From Candidatus Margulisiibacteriota bacterium (GTDB lineage: Bacteria; Margulisbacteria; WOR-1; JAKLHX01; JBAZKV01), in the NCBI GenBank assembly GCA_041650635.1, contig JBAZKV010000012.1:1-51980 (forward strand): 51,980 bases of DNA. Direction: 5' to 3'. This document shows positions 38,839-48,452 of this stretch, in pieces (within the stretch, counting starts at the first letter, position 1; each line of letters begins with the position of its first letter). Position numbers and translations under genes: made by a program. The notes below the pieces were generated by a model. That model had not been told where the DNA came from, ran no database searches, and saw only the letters and a program-made list of their open reading frames with translations.

Positions 38839-40320
38839 ATGACAAAGACGCAAAGGCCTCTTATCTCAAAAGGAAAGTACATCCACGGGATCCAATGCCT
38901 TAAACTGCTCTGGATTGAATACAACAACAAGAAAGCCATCCCCGCCCCCGCCGTATTTGACCTTGAGATAATGAAACAGGGTATCGCTGTGGGAAAACTG
39001 GCCAGAGAACTTTTCCCTAACGGCATAGAAATAGAGTGGTCCAAGGACCCTTTTGAAGTGGAAAGGGCGTCTCTTGCGGCCATTAAAAAAAGAAAACCTG
39101 TTTTTGAGGCCGGGTTCACGCACCGGCGCGGCTATGCAATAGCCGATATACTGGAGCCTTCCAAAGGCGGCAGTTGGAACATAATAGAAGTTAAAAGCAC
39201 CACCGATGTAAAAGAGGACCATTTATATGATGTCGCCTTCCAGAAATATGTCTGCGAAGGAAAAGGGGTAAAGATAGATAAATGCTTTGTCATGCACCTA
39301 AACAGGGATTATCACAGAGGAAAGGACCTCGACCTTAAGGATCTGTTCGTCAAATATGATGTGACGGAAAGGACCGAGGAATACAGCGCCAACACAGACC
39401 TTTTCCTCGGCAAAATGGCACTGGTAATTGACGGTAAGGAGCCTGAGGCACAGGTCGGCAAGCAGTGCAGAGGCTGTGCGCTGGAGGAAAAGTGCTGGTC
39501 ATTTCTTCCCGATGACCATGTTTTTATGCTCCGCAACAGAAAGGACGCTTCCTGGGCTCTGATGGAAAAAGGCATTTTGTCCATGAAGAATATTCCGGAC
39601 GATTTTGAACTGAACGACAAACACGCAATCCAGGTGGCCTGCCATAAGTCGGGAAGCCCCAATATAAACAAAGAAGAGCTCTCCGCTTTCCTTGAGCGCA
39701 TTGAATATCCTCTGTACCTGCTTGACTTTGAAACCGTTGCCCCTGCAGTGCCTATGTTCCAAAACTGCAGGCCCTATGAGGATGTCCCTTTCCAGTTCTC
39801 GCTCCATGTTATCGAAAGCGCGAGCTCCAAAGCACAACACCACCAATTTCTCTGGAAAGACCGCACAGATCCGAGAAAAGCACTTCTTAAGGAACTTAAG
39901 GAGCTGCTCGCCGACAAGGGTTCGATCATGGCTTACAATGCTGCTTTCGAGATCAAATGCCTTAAGAACTGCGCCGACGCTTTTACCGAATACTCGGACT
40001 GGTTCGAAACGATAAGAACAAGGTTCATAGACCTGCTCGAGCCGTTCAAAAAGCTGGACTATTATCATCCCCGTCAGCAAGGCAGCGCCTCAATGAAATA
40101 TGTGCTGCCTGCCCTGACCGGCATTTCCTACAAAGGCATGGAGATAGCCGAGGGAGGGATGGCAAGGATAGAGTACATGCGCGCCGCCTATGATGAGAAC
40201 ACGGCTGAAGAAGAAAAGAAAAGGATTTACGGAGCACTTGAAAAATACTGCGAACTAGACACAAAGGGGATGATCGATATCCTGGGTGTCCTACAAAAAT
40301 CTGTTGGCTATCAGCCCTAG
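38839..40320 (+). CDS. DUF2779 protein: Cas4-like Fe-S nuclease plus DEDD-type exonuclease domains
   Basis: 493 residues. The N-terminal half looks like a Cas4/AddB-type PD-(D/E)XK nuclease: Asp102 in IADILE, Glu116 and Lys118 in IIEVKST, and four cysteines (20, 209, 212, 218; GKQCRGCALEEKC) placed as in a [4Fe-4S] nuclease. The C-terminal half (about 285-493, DUF2779) begins YLLDFETVAP, the DxE of RNase H-fold exonucleases, with later AYNAAFEIKCL and ELDTKGMIDIL providing further acidic residues. The protein probably processes DNA ends; its pathway is unknown. There are no cas genes around it. The last 30 nt overlap the convergent permease gene. Confidence 0.82.
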   Translation: MTKTQRPLISKGKYIHGIQCLKLLWIEYNNKKAIPAPAVFDLEIMKQGIAVGKLARELFPNGIEIEWSKDPFEVERASLAAIKKRKPVFEAGFTHRRGYAIADILEPSKGGSWNIIEVKSTTDVKEDHLYDVAFQKYVCEGKGVKIDKCFVMHLNRDYHRGKDLDLKDLFVKYDVTERTEEYSANTDLFLGKMALVIDGKEPEAQVGKQCRGCALEEKCWSFLPDDHVFMLRNRKDASWALMEKGILSMKNIPDDFELNDKHAIQVACHKSGSPNINKEELSAFLERIEYPLYLLDFETVAPAVPMFQNCRPYEDVPFQFSLHVIESASSKAQHHQFLWKDRTDPRKALLKELKELLADKGSIMAYNAAFEIKCLKNCADAFTEYSDWFETIRTRFIDLLEPFKKLDYYHPRQQGSASMKYVLPALTGISYKGMEIAEGGMARIEYMRAAYDENTAEEEKKRIYGALEKYCELDTKGMIDILGVLQKSVGYQP

Positions 40321-41349
40321 AATAATTGTCTGAGGCACCGCCACGGCAGGCAGCCAGAGAGCGGTTCTCCAACCGATATTGGCCCACAGCAGCCCTATCT
40401 CGGTGTAGTCGGTAACAACACCGGCCATTAAGAACACAAAACTGTTGCCCAGCGCGCCTGTCTGCCTAAAGATCTCAAAGGCAAGCGGCGCAGAGCCTTC
40501 CGAGCAGATCTCTATCACCGTGGCCAGCAGCAGCGTTGCCAAAAGCCCTGCAACAGTGGGCCCCATATAGTTTTGAAAGATCCCGCTCGGCACATAAGCT
40601 GCCGCCAGGCTGGAAAGAAAAGCACCAAGCATTATCCACCAAAGCACCATATCCGCCAGCGCAAGGGTTCCCTTCCACACAGCTTTGGCCCCTTCAAGAG
40701 CCGGCAAAAGACCAACCTTGACCCTGGAAAGCCTTAAAGCAGCGTCCTTCAGAATTGAAAAAGAATCCTCGACCTCTACCGTGTTAGGATTGCTGTCCAC
40801 AAGGTTTCTGCCTTCAAGGAACATAAAAATGTATCCCGATATCAGGGCGATCACTACTGCGCCAAAGATTATGAACAGGGCCCTTATCCCGAAAAACCCG
40901 AACATTATCATGGTTAGAGGCAGATTGGCCCACGGGCTTGCCAGAAGGAACGCCACAACAGAAGGCGTGGAGGCTCCCTTTTTGTAAAGCTGGATGGAGA
41001 TGGCCAGTATCCCGTGGCTGCAGGCAGACATCAGGAACCCCGAAATGACGGCGTAAGGAATGGTCCTTTTTTTCTTCCGTGCCAGCAGTTTGGAGATGTA
41101 CTCTGACGGCACCAGCCAGTCTATCAGCCCTCCTATGAGCAGCCCAAGCAGCACCGGCAAAGCGATGACGCCTGAATACATCCACAGCGCCATGCTCAGA
41201 GGGGAAAGGGCCCCTACAAAGTTCCCAAAATAGAAAACGGCAAAATAGACAAGCGTAATGATAAAAAGCCTGTTCTTCCACAGCGGCTGCGGGGTTTGGA
41301 CTTTGCAGCAGCAACCCTCTTTTTCGGGCACGCAATGTGTGTGTTCCAT
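40291..41349 (-). CDS. Permease of the SO_0444/UPF0718 (ArsP-like) group, putative metal efflux
   Basis: 352 residues with about eight membrane helices in two halves. The conserved segments SACSHGILAISIQLYKKGASTPSVVAFLLASPWANLPLT and VIEICSEGSAPLAFEIFRQTG carry the cysteine and serine residues typical of this permease group. The N-terminal tail EHTHCVPEKEGCCCK is rich in His and Cys and looks like a soft-metal-binding region, so copper, zinc or arsenical export is plausible. The ATG has a GGGGG purine run upstream. It is divergent from the YkgJ-like gene and its 3' end overlaps the DUF2779 gene by 30 nt. Confidence 0.82.
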   Translation of the reverse strand: MEHTHCVPEKEGCCCKVQTPQPLWKNRLFIITLVYFAVFYFGNFVGALSPLSMALWMYSGVIALPVLLGLLIGGLIDWLVPSEYISKLLARKKKRTIPYAVISGFLMSACSHGILAISIQLYKKGASTPSVVAFLLASPWANLPLTMIMFGFFGIRALFIIFGAVVIALISGYIFMFLEGRNLVDSNPNTVEVEDSFSILKDAALRLSRVKVGLLPALEGAKAVWKGTLALADMVLWWIMLGAFLSSLAAAYVPSGIFQNYMGPTVAGLLATLLLATVIEICSEGSAPLAFEIFRQTGALGNSFVFLMAGVVTDYTEIGLLWANIGWRTALWLPAVAVPQTIILGLIANRFL

Positions 41350-41397
41350 AAAATGCCCCCTCTCACGGTATATGATATCATGACAAAAAGGACAATT

Positions 41398-41844
41398 ATG
41401 AAGGCGATAAAAAAGACCCTCATGGTCTTTGTTCTTGCGGACAATTTTCTCACCAACCTGATAAAGAGCCTCTTTTTTACGCCAAAATACCGGCTGACCG
41501 GAAAATGCCTCAAATGCGGCAGCTGCTGCAGGAGGATCCTGCTAAAGGGGACCCCGGCCCAGCTAAATTCGCCCCTTTTTCGATTTGTGGCAGTAAAATG
41601 GATAGAGTGGCTGTTCGAGTTCCGTTTTATAGAAGTGGACGAGGAAAGCTGCTGCTTAGTGTTTTCATGCTCAAACCAGAATGCCGACGGCACTTGCGGC
41701 AATTATTTCTGGCGCCCCAATATCTGCCGCAATTATCCGCTGATAGATCATTTTAAAGAGCCCGTCTTCCTTCCGGGCTGCGGTTTCAACTTTGAGAACT
41801 GTGATAATATATTTACGGTGCCCACCAAAAGAAAGGGAAATTAA
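41398..41844 (+). CDS. YkgJ-type zinc/iron-chelating cysteine cluster protein
   Basis: 148 residues from the ATG at 41398, chosen because an AAGGA site lies 5 nt upstream; longer open frames run into the divergent permease start. The family motif CLKCGSCCRR is near residue 34, followed by further cysteines (ESCCLVFSC, GTCGNY, NICRNYPL, GCGF, NC), about 13 in all. Such proteins are thought to bind a metal or an Fe-S cluster; the biochemical role is not known. Its stop codon touches the carB ATG, so the two are cotranscribed. Confidence 0.8.
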   Translation: MKAIKKTLMVFVLADNFLTNLIKSLFFTPKYRLTGKCLKCGSCCRRILLKGTPAQLNSPLFRFVAVKWIEWLFEFRFIEVDEESCCLVFSCSNQNADGTCGNYFWRPNICRNYPLIDHFKEPVFLPGCGFNFENCDNIFTVPTKRKGN

Positions 41845-44800
41845 ATGCCTAGAAGAACTGACATCAAGAAAGTGCTGGTTATCGGATCGGGACCAATCAT
41901 CATCGGACAGGCCTGCGAGTTTGACTACTCGGGGACCCAGGCCTGCAAAGCGCTGAGGGAAGAAGGTTATAATGTGGTGCTGGTAAATTCCAATCCGGCC
42001 ACGATAATGACCGACCCCAAGATAGCCGATGCCACATATATCGAGCCTCTCAATGCCGAACATCTGGAAAAAATAATAAAAAAAGAAAGGCCTGACGCGC
42101 TTTTGCCTAACCTTGGCGGACAGACAGGGCTTAACCTGTCCTCGGAACTTCACAAAAAAGGCATCCTGGCCAAATACGGGGTCGAGCTCATCGGGGTAAA
42201 AGCCGATGCCATAGAAAGAGGCGAAGACAGAAAGGCCTTTAAGGAATCAATGCACAAACTCGGCATAGAAATGCCCAAGAGCGAGCTGGCCTACAGCGTA
42301 AAAGAGGCCGAAGAGATCGCAAAAAAGATAGGTTTTCCTTTGATACTGAGGCCAGCCTACACAATGGGAGGCACCGGAGGAGGAGCGGTCTATAATATAG
42401 AAGAATTGAGGACAGTAGCCGCCAGGGGTCTTTCGTCAAGCCCGATAGGCCAGATACTGGTGGAAGAGTCTGTTCTTGGCTGGGACGAGCTTGAACTTGA
42501 GGTGGTGCGGGATGCAAAAGGCAACAAAATAACCGTCTGTTTTATCGAGAACATAGACCCTATGGGTGTGCACACCGGCGACAGTTTTTGCGCCGCTCCA
42601 ATGCTGACCGTGCCCGAAGAGACCCAGAAAAGACTTCAGGAAATGTCCTATAAAGTGGTCGATGAGATCGAGGTGCTGGGAGGCTGCAATGTCCAGTTCG
42701 GCCACGATAGAAAGTCCGGCAGGATCGTCATAATAGAGATAAACCCAAGGACCTCAAGGTCCTCCGCCCTGGCGTCAAAGGCGACCGGATTCCCTATCGC
42801 AAGGATCTCCACCAAATTGGCGGTAGGCATTACTCTTGACGAACTGCCCTACTGGAAAGAAGGCACTCTGGACAAATACAAGCCGGGCGGCGACTATGTG
42901 GTGATAAAGTTCGCCAGATGGGCTTTTGAAAAGTTCACGGAGGCCGAGGACAAACTGGGGACACAGATGCAGGCCGTGGGCGAAGTGATGAGCATAGGCA
43001 AGAACTTTAAGGAGGCCGTGCAAAAGGCTATCAGGTCGCTCGAGATAAAGAGGTACGGGCTTGGGGTCCCCAAATTCGGGTCGCTGGACCTTGCGCAGCT
43101 TAAAGCAAGGATGGCAAACCCGTCCAGCGAGCGGGTGTTCTACATATATGAGGCGCTGAAGAAAGGAATGGGGGTAGAAGAATTGTGGCAGATGACCAGG
43201 ATCAACAGATGGTTCCTGGAACAGATGAAGGAACTTGCGGAGTTCGAAGCAAAAATTAGTTCATATAAAGGCGCCTTGGTACCTAAGGAGCTTTTTCTTA
43301 AGGCAAAGGAAGACGGGTTTTCCGACAAATATCTTTCGGAATTGACAAAAACCCCCGAGAAAGAGATCAGAAAGCAGAGACTTTCTTGGGGCAAAGCGGA
43401 ACAGTTTGAACCCGTCCCCGTGAGCGGAGCAAGCGCAGCCTATTATTATTCAACCTACAACGGCAAGGACAATGTTCCGGTCTCGAACAATAGAAAGATC
43501 ATGATACTCGGCGGAGGCCCCAACAGGATCGGCCAGGGCATAGAATTTGATTACACCTGCGTGCATGCCGCTTTTGCCCTAAGGGAAGCCGGCATAGAAT
43601 CGATAATGGTCAACTGCAACCCCGAAACGGTCTCGACCGACTACGATACTTCGGACAAACTCTATTTTGAACCCCTGACGGTGGAAGATGTCCTTAGCAT
43701 TTATGAAAAAGAAAAGCCGGAGGGCGTAATCGTACAGTTTGGCGGACAAACACCGCTGAACATAGCAAAGGACCTGGTGGATGCGGGAGTCAAACTGCTT
43801 GGCACCAGCTGGGAAAGCATACACACCGCCGAGGACAGGGAAAAGTTCAAGCACATCATACAGAAGCTCGGGATACCTCAGCCCGAGAGCCATACCGCGC
43901 TGTCCGAAAAGGAGGCCGTCGAAAAAGCAGGAAAGATAGGCTATCCCCTCATGGTAAGGCCGTCATTTGTACTCGGCGGAAGAGGCATGAGGATAGTTTA
44001 TGACGAAAAAATGCTGATCGATTATGTAAAAACCGCAATAGAAATAACCCCCGAGTTCCCGATGCTTATCGACAAATTCCTGGAACAGGCGCTTGAAGTG
44101 GAAGTGGATGCCATCTCCGACGGACAGGATGTTTATCTGCCTGCCGTGATGGAGCACATAGAACTGGCGGGGATACACTCTGGCGACAGCGCCTGCGTGG
44201 TGCCGTCAAGGAGCATAAGCAAGGAACACCTTGCGGTCATAGAGGACTATTCAAGACGCATCGCAAAAGAATTGAAGGTCGTTGGGCTCATGAACATCCA
44301 GTATGCCATAGCCGACGGAAAAGTATATATCCTGGAGGCCAACCCCAGGGCTTCAAGGACAGTTCCTCTGGTAAGCAAGGTTATGGATATCCAAATGGCA
44401 AGGATAGCAACACAGATAATGCTCGGCAAAAAACTCAAAGACTTGATCCCCTCTTCAAAGAGGACCGTGTCTCATCTGGGCGTAAAGGAAGCGGTCTTTC
44501 CGTTCTACGCTTTTCCCGCTGTAGACCCTGTGCTCGGCCCTGAGATGAAAGCCACCGGAGAGGTTCTCGGCATGGCGAGGTCTTTTGGGCTTGCCTACTA
44601 TAAATCGCAGGAAGCCGCAGGCCAAAAACTGCCGTCAAAAGGCTCCGTCTTTATCTCCGTCATTGACAGGGAAAAACCTCTCATACTGGAAACCGCAAAA
44701 AAGCTTTCAAAACTTGGTTTTATCATCAAGGCCACAAAAGGCTCAAAAGAGTATTTTGAAAAGAACAACATCAGAACCGAACTTGCAGTTAAACTTCACG

Positions 44801-45045
44801 AAGGCCGGCCCAACATAGCGGACGATATAGCCAACGGCAAAATTGATCTGATAATAAACACCCCTGTCGGGCGCGAAGGCAAATACGACGACAGCTACAT
44901 CCGCAAAGCAGCGATCAAATATAAGATACCTTACATCACCACCATAGCGGCCGCAAATGCCGCCGCCGAAGGGATAGAAGCAATAAAAACAGGCGGCATT
45001 GAAATAAGATCCCTGCAGGAATACCACAAAAACAAAGATCAATGA
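41845..45045 (+). CDS. carB: Carbamoyl-phosphate synthase large subunit
   Basis: CarB makes carbamoyl phosphate from bicarbonate, ammonia and two ATP for arginine and pyrimidine synthesis. 1066 residues is full length. The two ATP-grasp halves are both complete: VIGSGPIIIGQACEFDYSG and RPAYTMGGTGGG in the first, MILGGGPNRIGQGIEFDYTC and RPSFVLGGRGM in the second. The last part (about 930-1066, SKLGFIIKATKGS and VGREGKYDD) is the allosteric MGS-like domain. The small subunit carA is not in the window. It starts directly after the YkgJ-like stop with an AAAGGGA site, and overlaps the methyltransferase gene by 4 nt. Confidence 0.98.
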   Translation: MPRRTDIKKVLVIGSGPIIIGQACEFDYSGTQACKALREEGYNVVLVNSNPATIMTDPKIADATYIEPLNAEHLEKIIKKERPDALLPNLGGQTGLNLSSELHKKGILAKYGVELIGVKADAIERGEDRKAFKESMHKLGIEMPKSELAYSVKEAEEIAKKIGFPLILRPAYTMGGTGGGAVYNIEELRTVAARGLSSSPIGQILVEESVLGWDELELEVVRDAKGNKITVCFIENIDPMGVHTGDSFCAAPMLTVPEETQKRLQEMSYKVVDEIEVLGGCNVQFGHDRKSGRIVIIEINPRTSRSSALASKATGFPIARISTKLAVGITLDELPYWKEGTLDKYKPGGDYVVIKFARWAFEKFTEAEDKLGTQMQAVGEVMSIGKNFKEAVQKAIRSLEIKRYGLGVPKFGSLDLAQLKARMANPSSERVFYIYEALKKGMGVEELWQMTRINRWFLEQMKELAEFEAKISSYKGALVPKELFLKAKEDGFSDKYLSELTKTPEKEIRKQRLSWGKAEQFEPVPVSGASAAYYYSTYNGKDNVPVSNNRKIMILGGGPNRIGQGIEFDYTCVHAAFALREAGIESIMVNCNPETVSTDYDTSDKLYFEPLTVEDVLSIYEKEKPEGVIVQFGGQTPLNIAKDLVDAGVKLLGTSWESIHTAEDREKFKHIIQKLGIPQPESHTALSEKEAVEKAGKIGYPLMVRPSFVLGGRGMRIVYDEKMLIDYVKTAIEITPEFPMLIDKFLEQALEVEVDAISDGQDVYLPAVMEHIELAGIHSGDSACVVPSRSISKEHLAVIEDYSRRIAKELKVVGLMNIQYAIADGKVYILEANPRASRTVPLVSKVMDIQMARIATQIMLGKKLKDLIPSSKRTVSHLGVKEAVFPFYAFPAVDPVLGPEMKATGEVLGMARSFGLAYYKSQEAAGQKLPSKGSVFISVIDREKPLILETAKKLSKLGFIIKATKGSKEYFEKNNIRTELAVKLHEGRPNIADDIANGKIDLIINTPVGREGKYDDSYIRKAAIKYKIPYITTIAAANAAAEGIEAIKTGGIEIRSLQEYHKNKDQ

Positions 45046-45734
45046 ATGAAAGACTGGATAAAATAAAGGACCATTTTGACGCAGAAGCAGGCATCTTTGA
45101 CTCACATGTGATCAGGGTCGTACCCTATTACCTTCAAATGCTTGATGCTCTGATAAGCAACATAACCTTTACAAATGAGCGGGCTTTCTCCGCGATCGAT
45201 ATGGGCTGCGGCACTGGGGCTCTTACATATCTCTTAAAAAAGAAGTTCCCCAAAGCAAGCGTGTCCTGCGTTGATTTTTCGCTAAAGATGCTTGATATGG
45301 CAAAACAAAAGCTGAGGGGTCTTGAACACATAGCTTTTGAACAGGCCGATATATCAGGTTATAATTTCAAAGATAATGTTGATGCGGTCATATCCTCTCT
45401 TGCGCTGCATCATCTTGGAACGGACAGGGATAAACTGGCATTTCAGAAAAGATCGTTCGCCGCGCTGAACAGCGGCGGCGTTTTCATTAACGCCGATATA
45501 ATCCTGGCATCGGACGACGATCGGCAGCAGGTTTGCCTGGACAAATGGAGAAAGTTCAAAAGCAAAAACCTTACAGAGGATCAGATAACGGACAATATCC
45601 ACAAGTACGAAGCGGAAGACCGTCCCGCGGTCCTGATGAGCGAAATAGAGAACCTAAAAACTGCAGGTTTTACAAAAGTCGAGGTCTTTTGGCGCTATTA
45701 TAACTTTGCGGTGTACGGGGGCGTTAAGCCCTGA
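45042..45734 (+). CDS. Class I SAM-dependent methyltransferase
   Basis: 230 residues. The SAM-binding motif I is IDMGCGTGALTYLL, motif II lies at VSCVDFSLKMLDMA, and SSLALHHLGTD is the usual post-II/III segment. The N-terminal KIKDHFDAEAGIFDSHVIRVVPYY resembles small-molecule methyltransferases of the UbiE/COQ5-like or trans-aconitate type, but no substrate can be read. It starts in the carB stop codon (ATGA), so it is translated with carB; a functional link is not evident. Probably cytoplasmic. Confidence 0.82.
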   Translation: MNERLDKIKDHFDAEAGIFDSHVIRVVPYYLQMLDALISNITFTNERAFSAIDMGCGTGALTYLLKKKFPKASVSCVDFSLKMLDMAKQKLRGLEHIAFEQADISGYNFKDNVDAVISSLALHHLGTDRDKLAFQKRSFAALNSGGVFINADIILASDDDRQQVCLDKWRKFKSKNLTEDQITDNIHKYEAEDRPAVLMSEIENLKTAGFTKVEVFWRYYNFAVYGGVKP

Positions 45735-45752
45735 CCTGCTTCCTGCCCTCTT

Positions 45753-46169
45753 CTAAAAAGCCTTGCCGAAAGAAAATGAAACGGAATTCTGGTTATTGAT
45801 CTCGTTGGTCTCGTTTATCTTGTTGTCATAGTCCGCCGTCATCTTAAAAACAACATTCTTTTTTGAAGTGACCTTGTACACTGCCTCCCCCACATAGGTG
45901 GCACCCGGCGAAAGCGACGGGACCGAAGGGGTGCTGTGCACTCTGTTCTTGTCAGACTTTATGCTCAGCTTTGCCAGCGAGGCCGGAGCAGCGGCTTTGC
46001 CGATGTTCTTTACTTCGTAGATTATCTTTACCTCTCCCGTCTTTGCTGTTTTTGAGCTGTCCACTCTCAGTTTTGATACTGTAAGATCAGGCTTTTTGGC
46101 AACGGCAGAAAACACGCTCCCTGTGACAAGCGCCAACACAAGAAGACTAAGCAGCGGTTTTAGCTTCAT
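45753..46169 (-). CDS. Secreted CARDB-domain protein
   Basis: 138 residues. A signal peptide (about 1-24, ending VFSAVAKK) is followed by one CARDB-type Ig-like beta domain: KPDLTVSKLRV at the start, IIYEVKNIGKAAA in the middle, VPSLSPGATYVGEAVY, and TADYDNKINETNEINN near the end. Such domains serve as adhesion or spacer modules outside the membrane. Here a single copy stands alone, which is unusual since it is commonly a repeat in larger surface proteins. A GGAGG site and an extended -10 promoter precede it. It is divergent from the AsmA-like gene. Confidence 0.82.
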   Translation of the reverse strand: MKLKPLLSLLVLALVTGSVFSAVAKKPDLTVSKLRVDSSKTAKTGEVKIIYEVKNIGKAAAPASLAKLSIKSDKNRVHSTPSVPSLSPGATYVGEAVYKVTSKKNVVFKMTADYDNKINETNEINNQNSVSFSFGKAF

Positions 46170-46189
46170 TTGATCCTCCCATGGAAAAG

Positions 46190-46198
46190 ATTATACCA
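46190..46198 (-). promoter_or_regulatory. Extended -10 promoter of the CARDB gene
   Basis: On the minus strand TGG followed by a perfect TATAAT, about 20 nt before the ATG, with GGAGG between. No strong -35 is seen. Confidence 0.55.
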
Positions 46199-46214
46199 TA
46201 CGTCCGGGCGCACA

Positions 46215-46243
46215 TTGTATTTATTCCGGACGGAATATATAAT
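46215..46243 (+). promoter_or_regulatory. Promoter of the AsmA-like gene with palindromic spacer
   Basis: TTGTAT (46215-46220), exactly 17 bp, then TATAAT (46238-46243). The spacer holds the inverted repeat TATTCCG, GA, CGGAATA (46222-46237). This operator-like arrangement mirrors the one at the biotin promoter, though the repeat sequence differs, so a different regulator would be involved. Confidence 0.65.
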
Positions 46244-46262
46244 CAACTAGGCGGAAAAATAA

Positions 46263-48452
46263 TTGAAACTCATCTTAAAAGCCTTGCTGGTCCTGTTCCT
46301 TGTATCCGCAACATCTTTGACAGCAGCCTTTTATCTGGCGGTCAATTATGTCATTCCTTCTATCCTGGCGCCCCGGCTTGTTTCCTCTATTAACAGAACT
46401 TTTAAAGGAGCAGCCTCTCTTAGTGTGGGCAGGGTCGCTTTTAACTTTCAAAAAGGCCTTTTCCTTGAGGAGGTTGAGTTGACAGCAGGCTCCGCACGGC
46501 TCTTCAGTGTAAAAGAGGTCGACATAGCTCTTGACCTCAATGCTCTGATAAAAAGAGAACTGATAATTAAAGAAGTCCTGATCAAGGACACGGAATTGAC
46601 CGTAGCCAGGAACAGCAAAGGCAACTGGAATTTTTCGCCCTTGCTGCGTTATTATGAGGCTTCGGATGCCGGAAAAGGGCCGGAACTCTCTTTCAAAACG
46701 ATAAAATTCTCCGGTTCCATTATCCGCTTTGCCGACAATCTGCACAAGCATAACTCCATAGACCGCTCCTTTGTCAACGGAAAGGTAGTGATCGAAAATG
46801 TTGACAACGCGGTATATTTTGCCAAAATATCAGCAAATGACCCTGCAGCCTCACACGAGGCAGTGGAGCTGAAGCTCAAATATGATGCCAAGAAAAAAGC
46901 GATAGAAGGAAAGATAAAAGCCAACACCAAATATCTGGAAAGGTACTGGGCCTATTATCTTGACGACCTGTTCTTTCCGTGGCACCTTAAAGCAGGGGAT
47001 GTAACTGTTGACGGCGGGTTTTCCCTGGCCAATGATACACTTACCCTTGACGCAAGATATACGGTCAAAAAGGGAGCCCTTCGCTACGGGACAATAGAAG
47101 TATTCTCTGATGCCGTGATAGATCAAAAGCTCAAGCTGGTAAAAGGCAATATCTCAAAAGACAGTAGTTCTCTTAATATCCGCCTAAAGAAAGCCGTTGT
47201 CCCGCTGGATGGCGACAAACTTACGGTCAATGACCTGACTTGTTCTGCGCAGGTAACAAACAAGGGGATCGTCTTCAAAAAGATCCACGGAAGAGCGGGG
47301 CCAAAGGCGTTCATTCTTTCCGGCAGATATACATTTGATCATCCCAGAAACATCTATCTTATGGGCAAATACGGTGATGCTTACGGAATGCTCGGGATAA
47401 GGCTCTTCTCGCTTAACACCGCAGAAGCCTTTGTCAAAGGAAAGACCAAGGGAGCCGCATTTGAGATACATGGGTATATCCCCGACATCAAAGAGCTTCT
47501 TGTCGACATTAAAATGAAAGCCCTGCTTTCTCTTCCGGTATCAAGCGAGACCGTTAACGCAAGCATACAGATAGGAGATTACGATATAAATGTCCGGGTG
47601 GATTTTTCGGCCTCCCTGAAAGGTTATCTTAAAAAAACATCTACCTTGAACGGAGATGCCGATGTCAAAGTCGCATATCTGTCGGCACTTAGCCCGGATA
47701 CCGGGACTTTTAATTTTAAGATGACCGTAGTGGACGGTATGTTCGAAGGCACTTTGCCAAAGACACCTTTCTACGGCGGATCAATATATGGGCTGGCCAG
47801 GACTGACATAAAAAAATGGGGGGTCGAGACACATATAGATAATTTTGATCTTTCAGACTTTTCAAGGATCTCGCCAAAATACAAGAACCTAAAAGGCAAA
47901 TTTGACGGCAGCGTCGTCTGCGTTGCCGACTGGAATGACCATAAGACCGCAAGGGGCGGCGGATATGTGGATCTTAGAAAAGCCAACCTTCAGAATGTGC
48001 CCATCTTTTCAAATGCCGAAGCAGGAGTAGCAAGTCTTGAAGCCGGTTTTACGATGCCGGAAATAGAAAGCATAATCGGCAATTTTGAAATAAAGGACGA
48101 AAAGATCACCCTGCAGAACATGCTGTGCAAGGCGTATAAACTTAGCTTATACCTTGCCGGATCCATCGACTTTGACATGGATACGCATGTCACAGCGGGA
48201 GTAAAGTTCATTGCCGGCTTCTGGAAGACCTTGCGACAGGTGTTCATTCCCGTTACGATCCCGTTTGACATCGCCGCAAGTTCTGTAAAGATCAGCATCA
48301 GCGGAAAATATCCCGACCTTAAACAGACCACATCCATTCAGGAAATGCAGTGGATGAACAGCTTCTTTGATGCGCAATCCGGGCCTGATCCGCAAAGATA
48401 TAAGCTGGATGATTACTGGCTCCCTCATGATTTTTCTGAGTCAAACAGATAA
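46263..48452 (+). CDS. AsmA/DUF748-like envelope protein
   Basis: 729 residues. An N-terminal membrane helix (about 5-28) is followed by a long beta-rich periplasmic region. AsmA-family features are the early VGRVAFNFQKGLFLEEVEL, then VDIALDLNALIKRELIIKEVLIKDTELTVARNSKGNWNF, and a C-terminal GSIDFDMDTHVTAGVKF with VTIPFDIAASSVKISISGKYPD. Relatives (AsmA, TamB, YhdP) form grooves that carry lipids between membranes, so this supports a diderm envelope and a link to the Mla system (inference). The start is a TTG at 46263, about 20 nt after the promoter, with a weak GGCGG site. The 3' end overlaps the convergent YhcG-type gene by 28 nt. Confidence 0.82.
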   Translation: MKLILKALLVLFLVSATSLTAAFYLAVNYVIPSILAPRLVSSINRTFKGAASLSVGRVAFNFQKGLFLEEVELTAGSARLFSVKEVDIALDLNALIKRELIIKEVLIKDTELTVARNSKGNWNFSPLLRYYEASDAGKGPELSFKTIKFSGSIIRFADNLHKHNSIDRSFVNGKVVIENVDNAVYFAKISANDPAASHEAVELKLKYDAKKKAIEGKIKANTKYLERYWAYYLDDLFFPWHLKAGDVTVDGGFSLANDTLTLDARYTVKKGALRYGTIEVFSDAVIDQKLKLVKGNISKDSSSLNIRLKKAVVPLDGDKLTVNDLTCSAQVTNKGIVFKKIHGRAGPKAFILSGRYTFDHPRNIYLMGKYGDAYGMLGIRLFSLNTAEAFVKGKTKGAAFEIHGYIPDIKELLVDIKMKALLSLPVSSETVNASIQIGDYDINVRVDFSASLKGYLKKTSTLNGDADVKVAYLSALSPDTGTFNFKMTVVDGMFEGTLPKTPFYGGSIYGLARTDIKKWGVETHIDNFDLSDFSRISPKYKNLKGKFDGSVVCVADWNDHKTARGGGYVDLRKANLQNVPIFSNAEAGVASLEAGFTMPEIESIIGNFEIKDEKITLQNMLCKAYKLSLYLAGSIDFDMDTHVTAGVKFIAGFWKTLRQVFIPVTIPFDIAASSVKISISGKYPDLKQTTSIQEMQWMNSFFDAQSGPDPQRYKLDDYWLPHDFSESNR

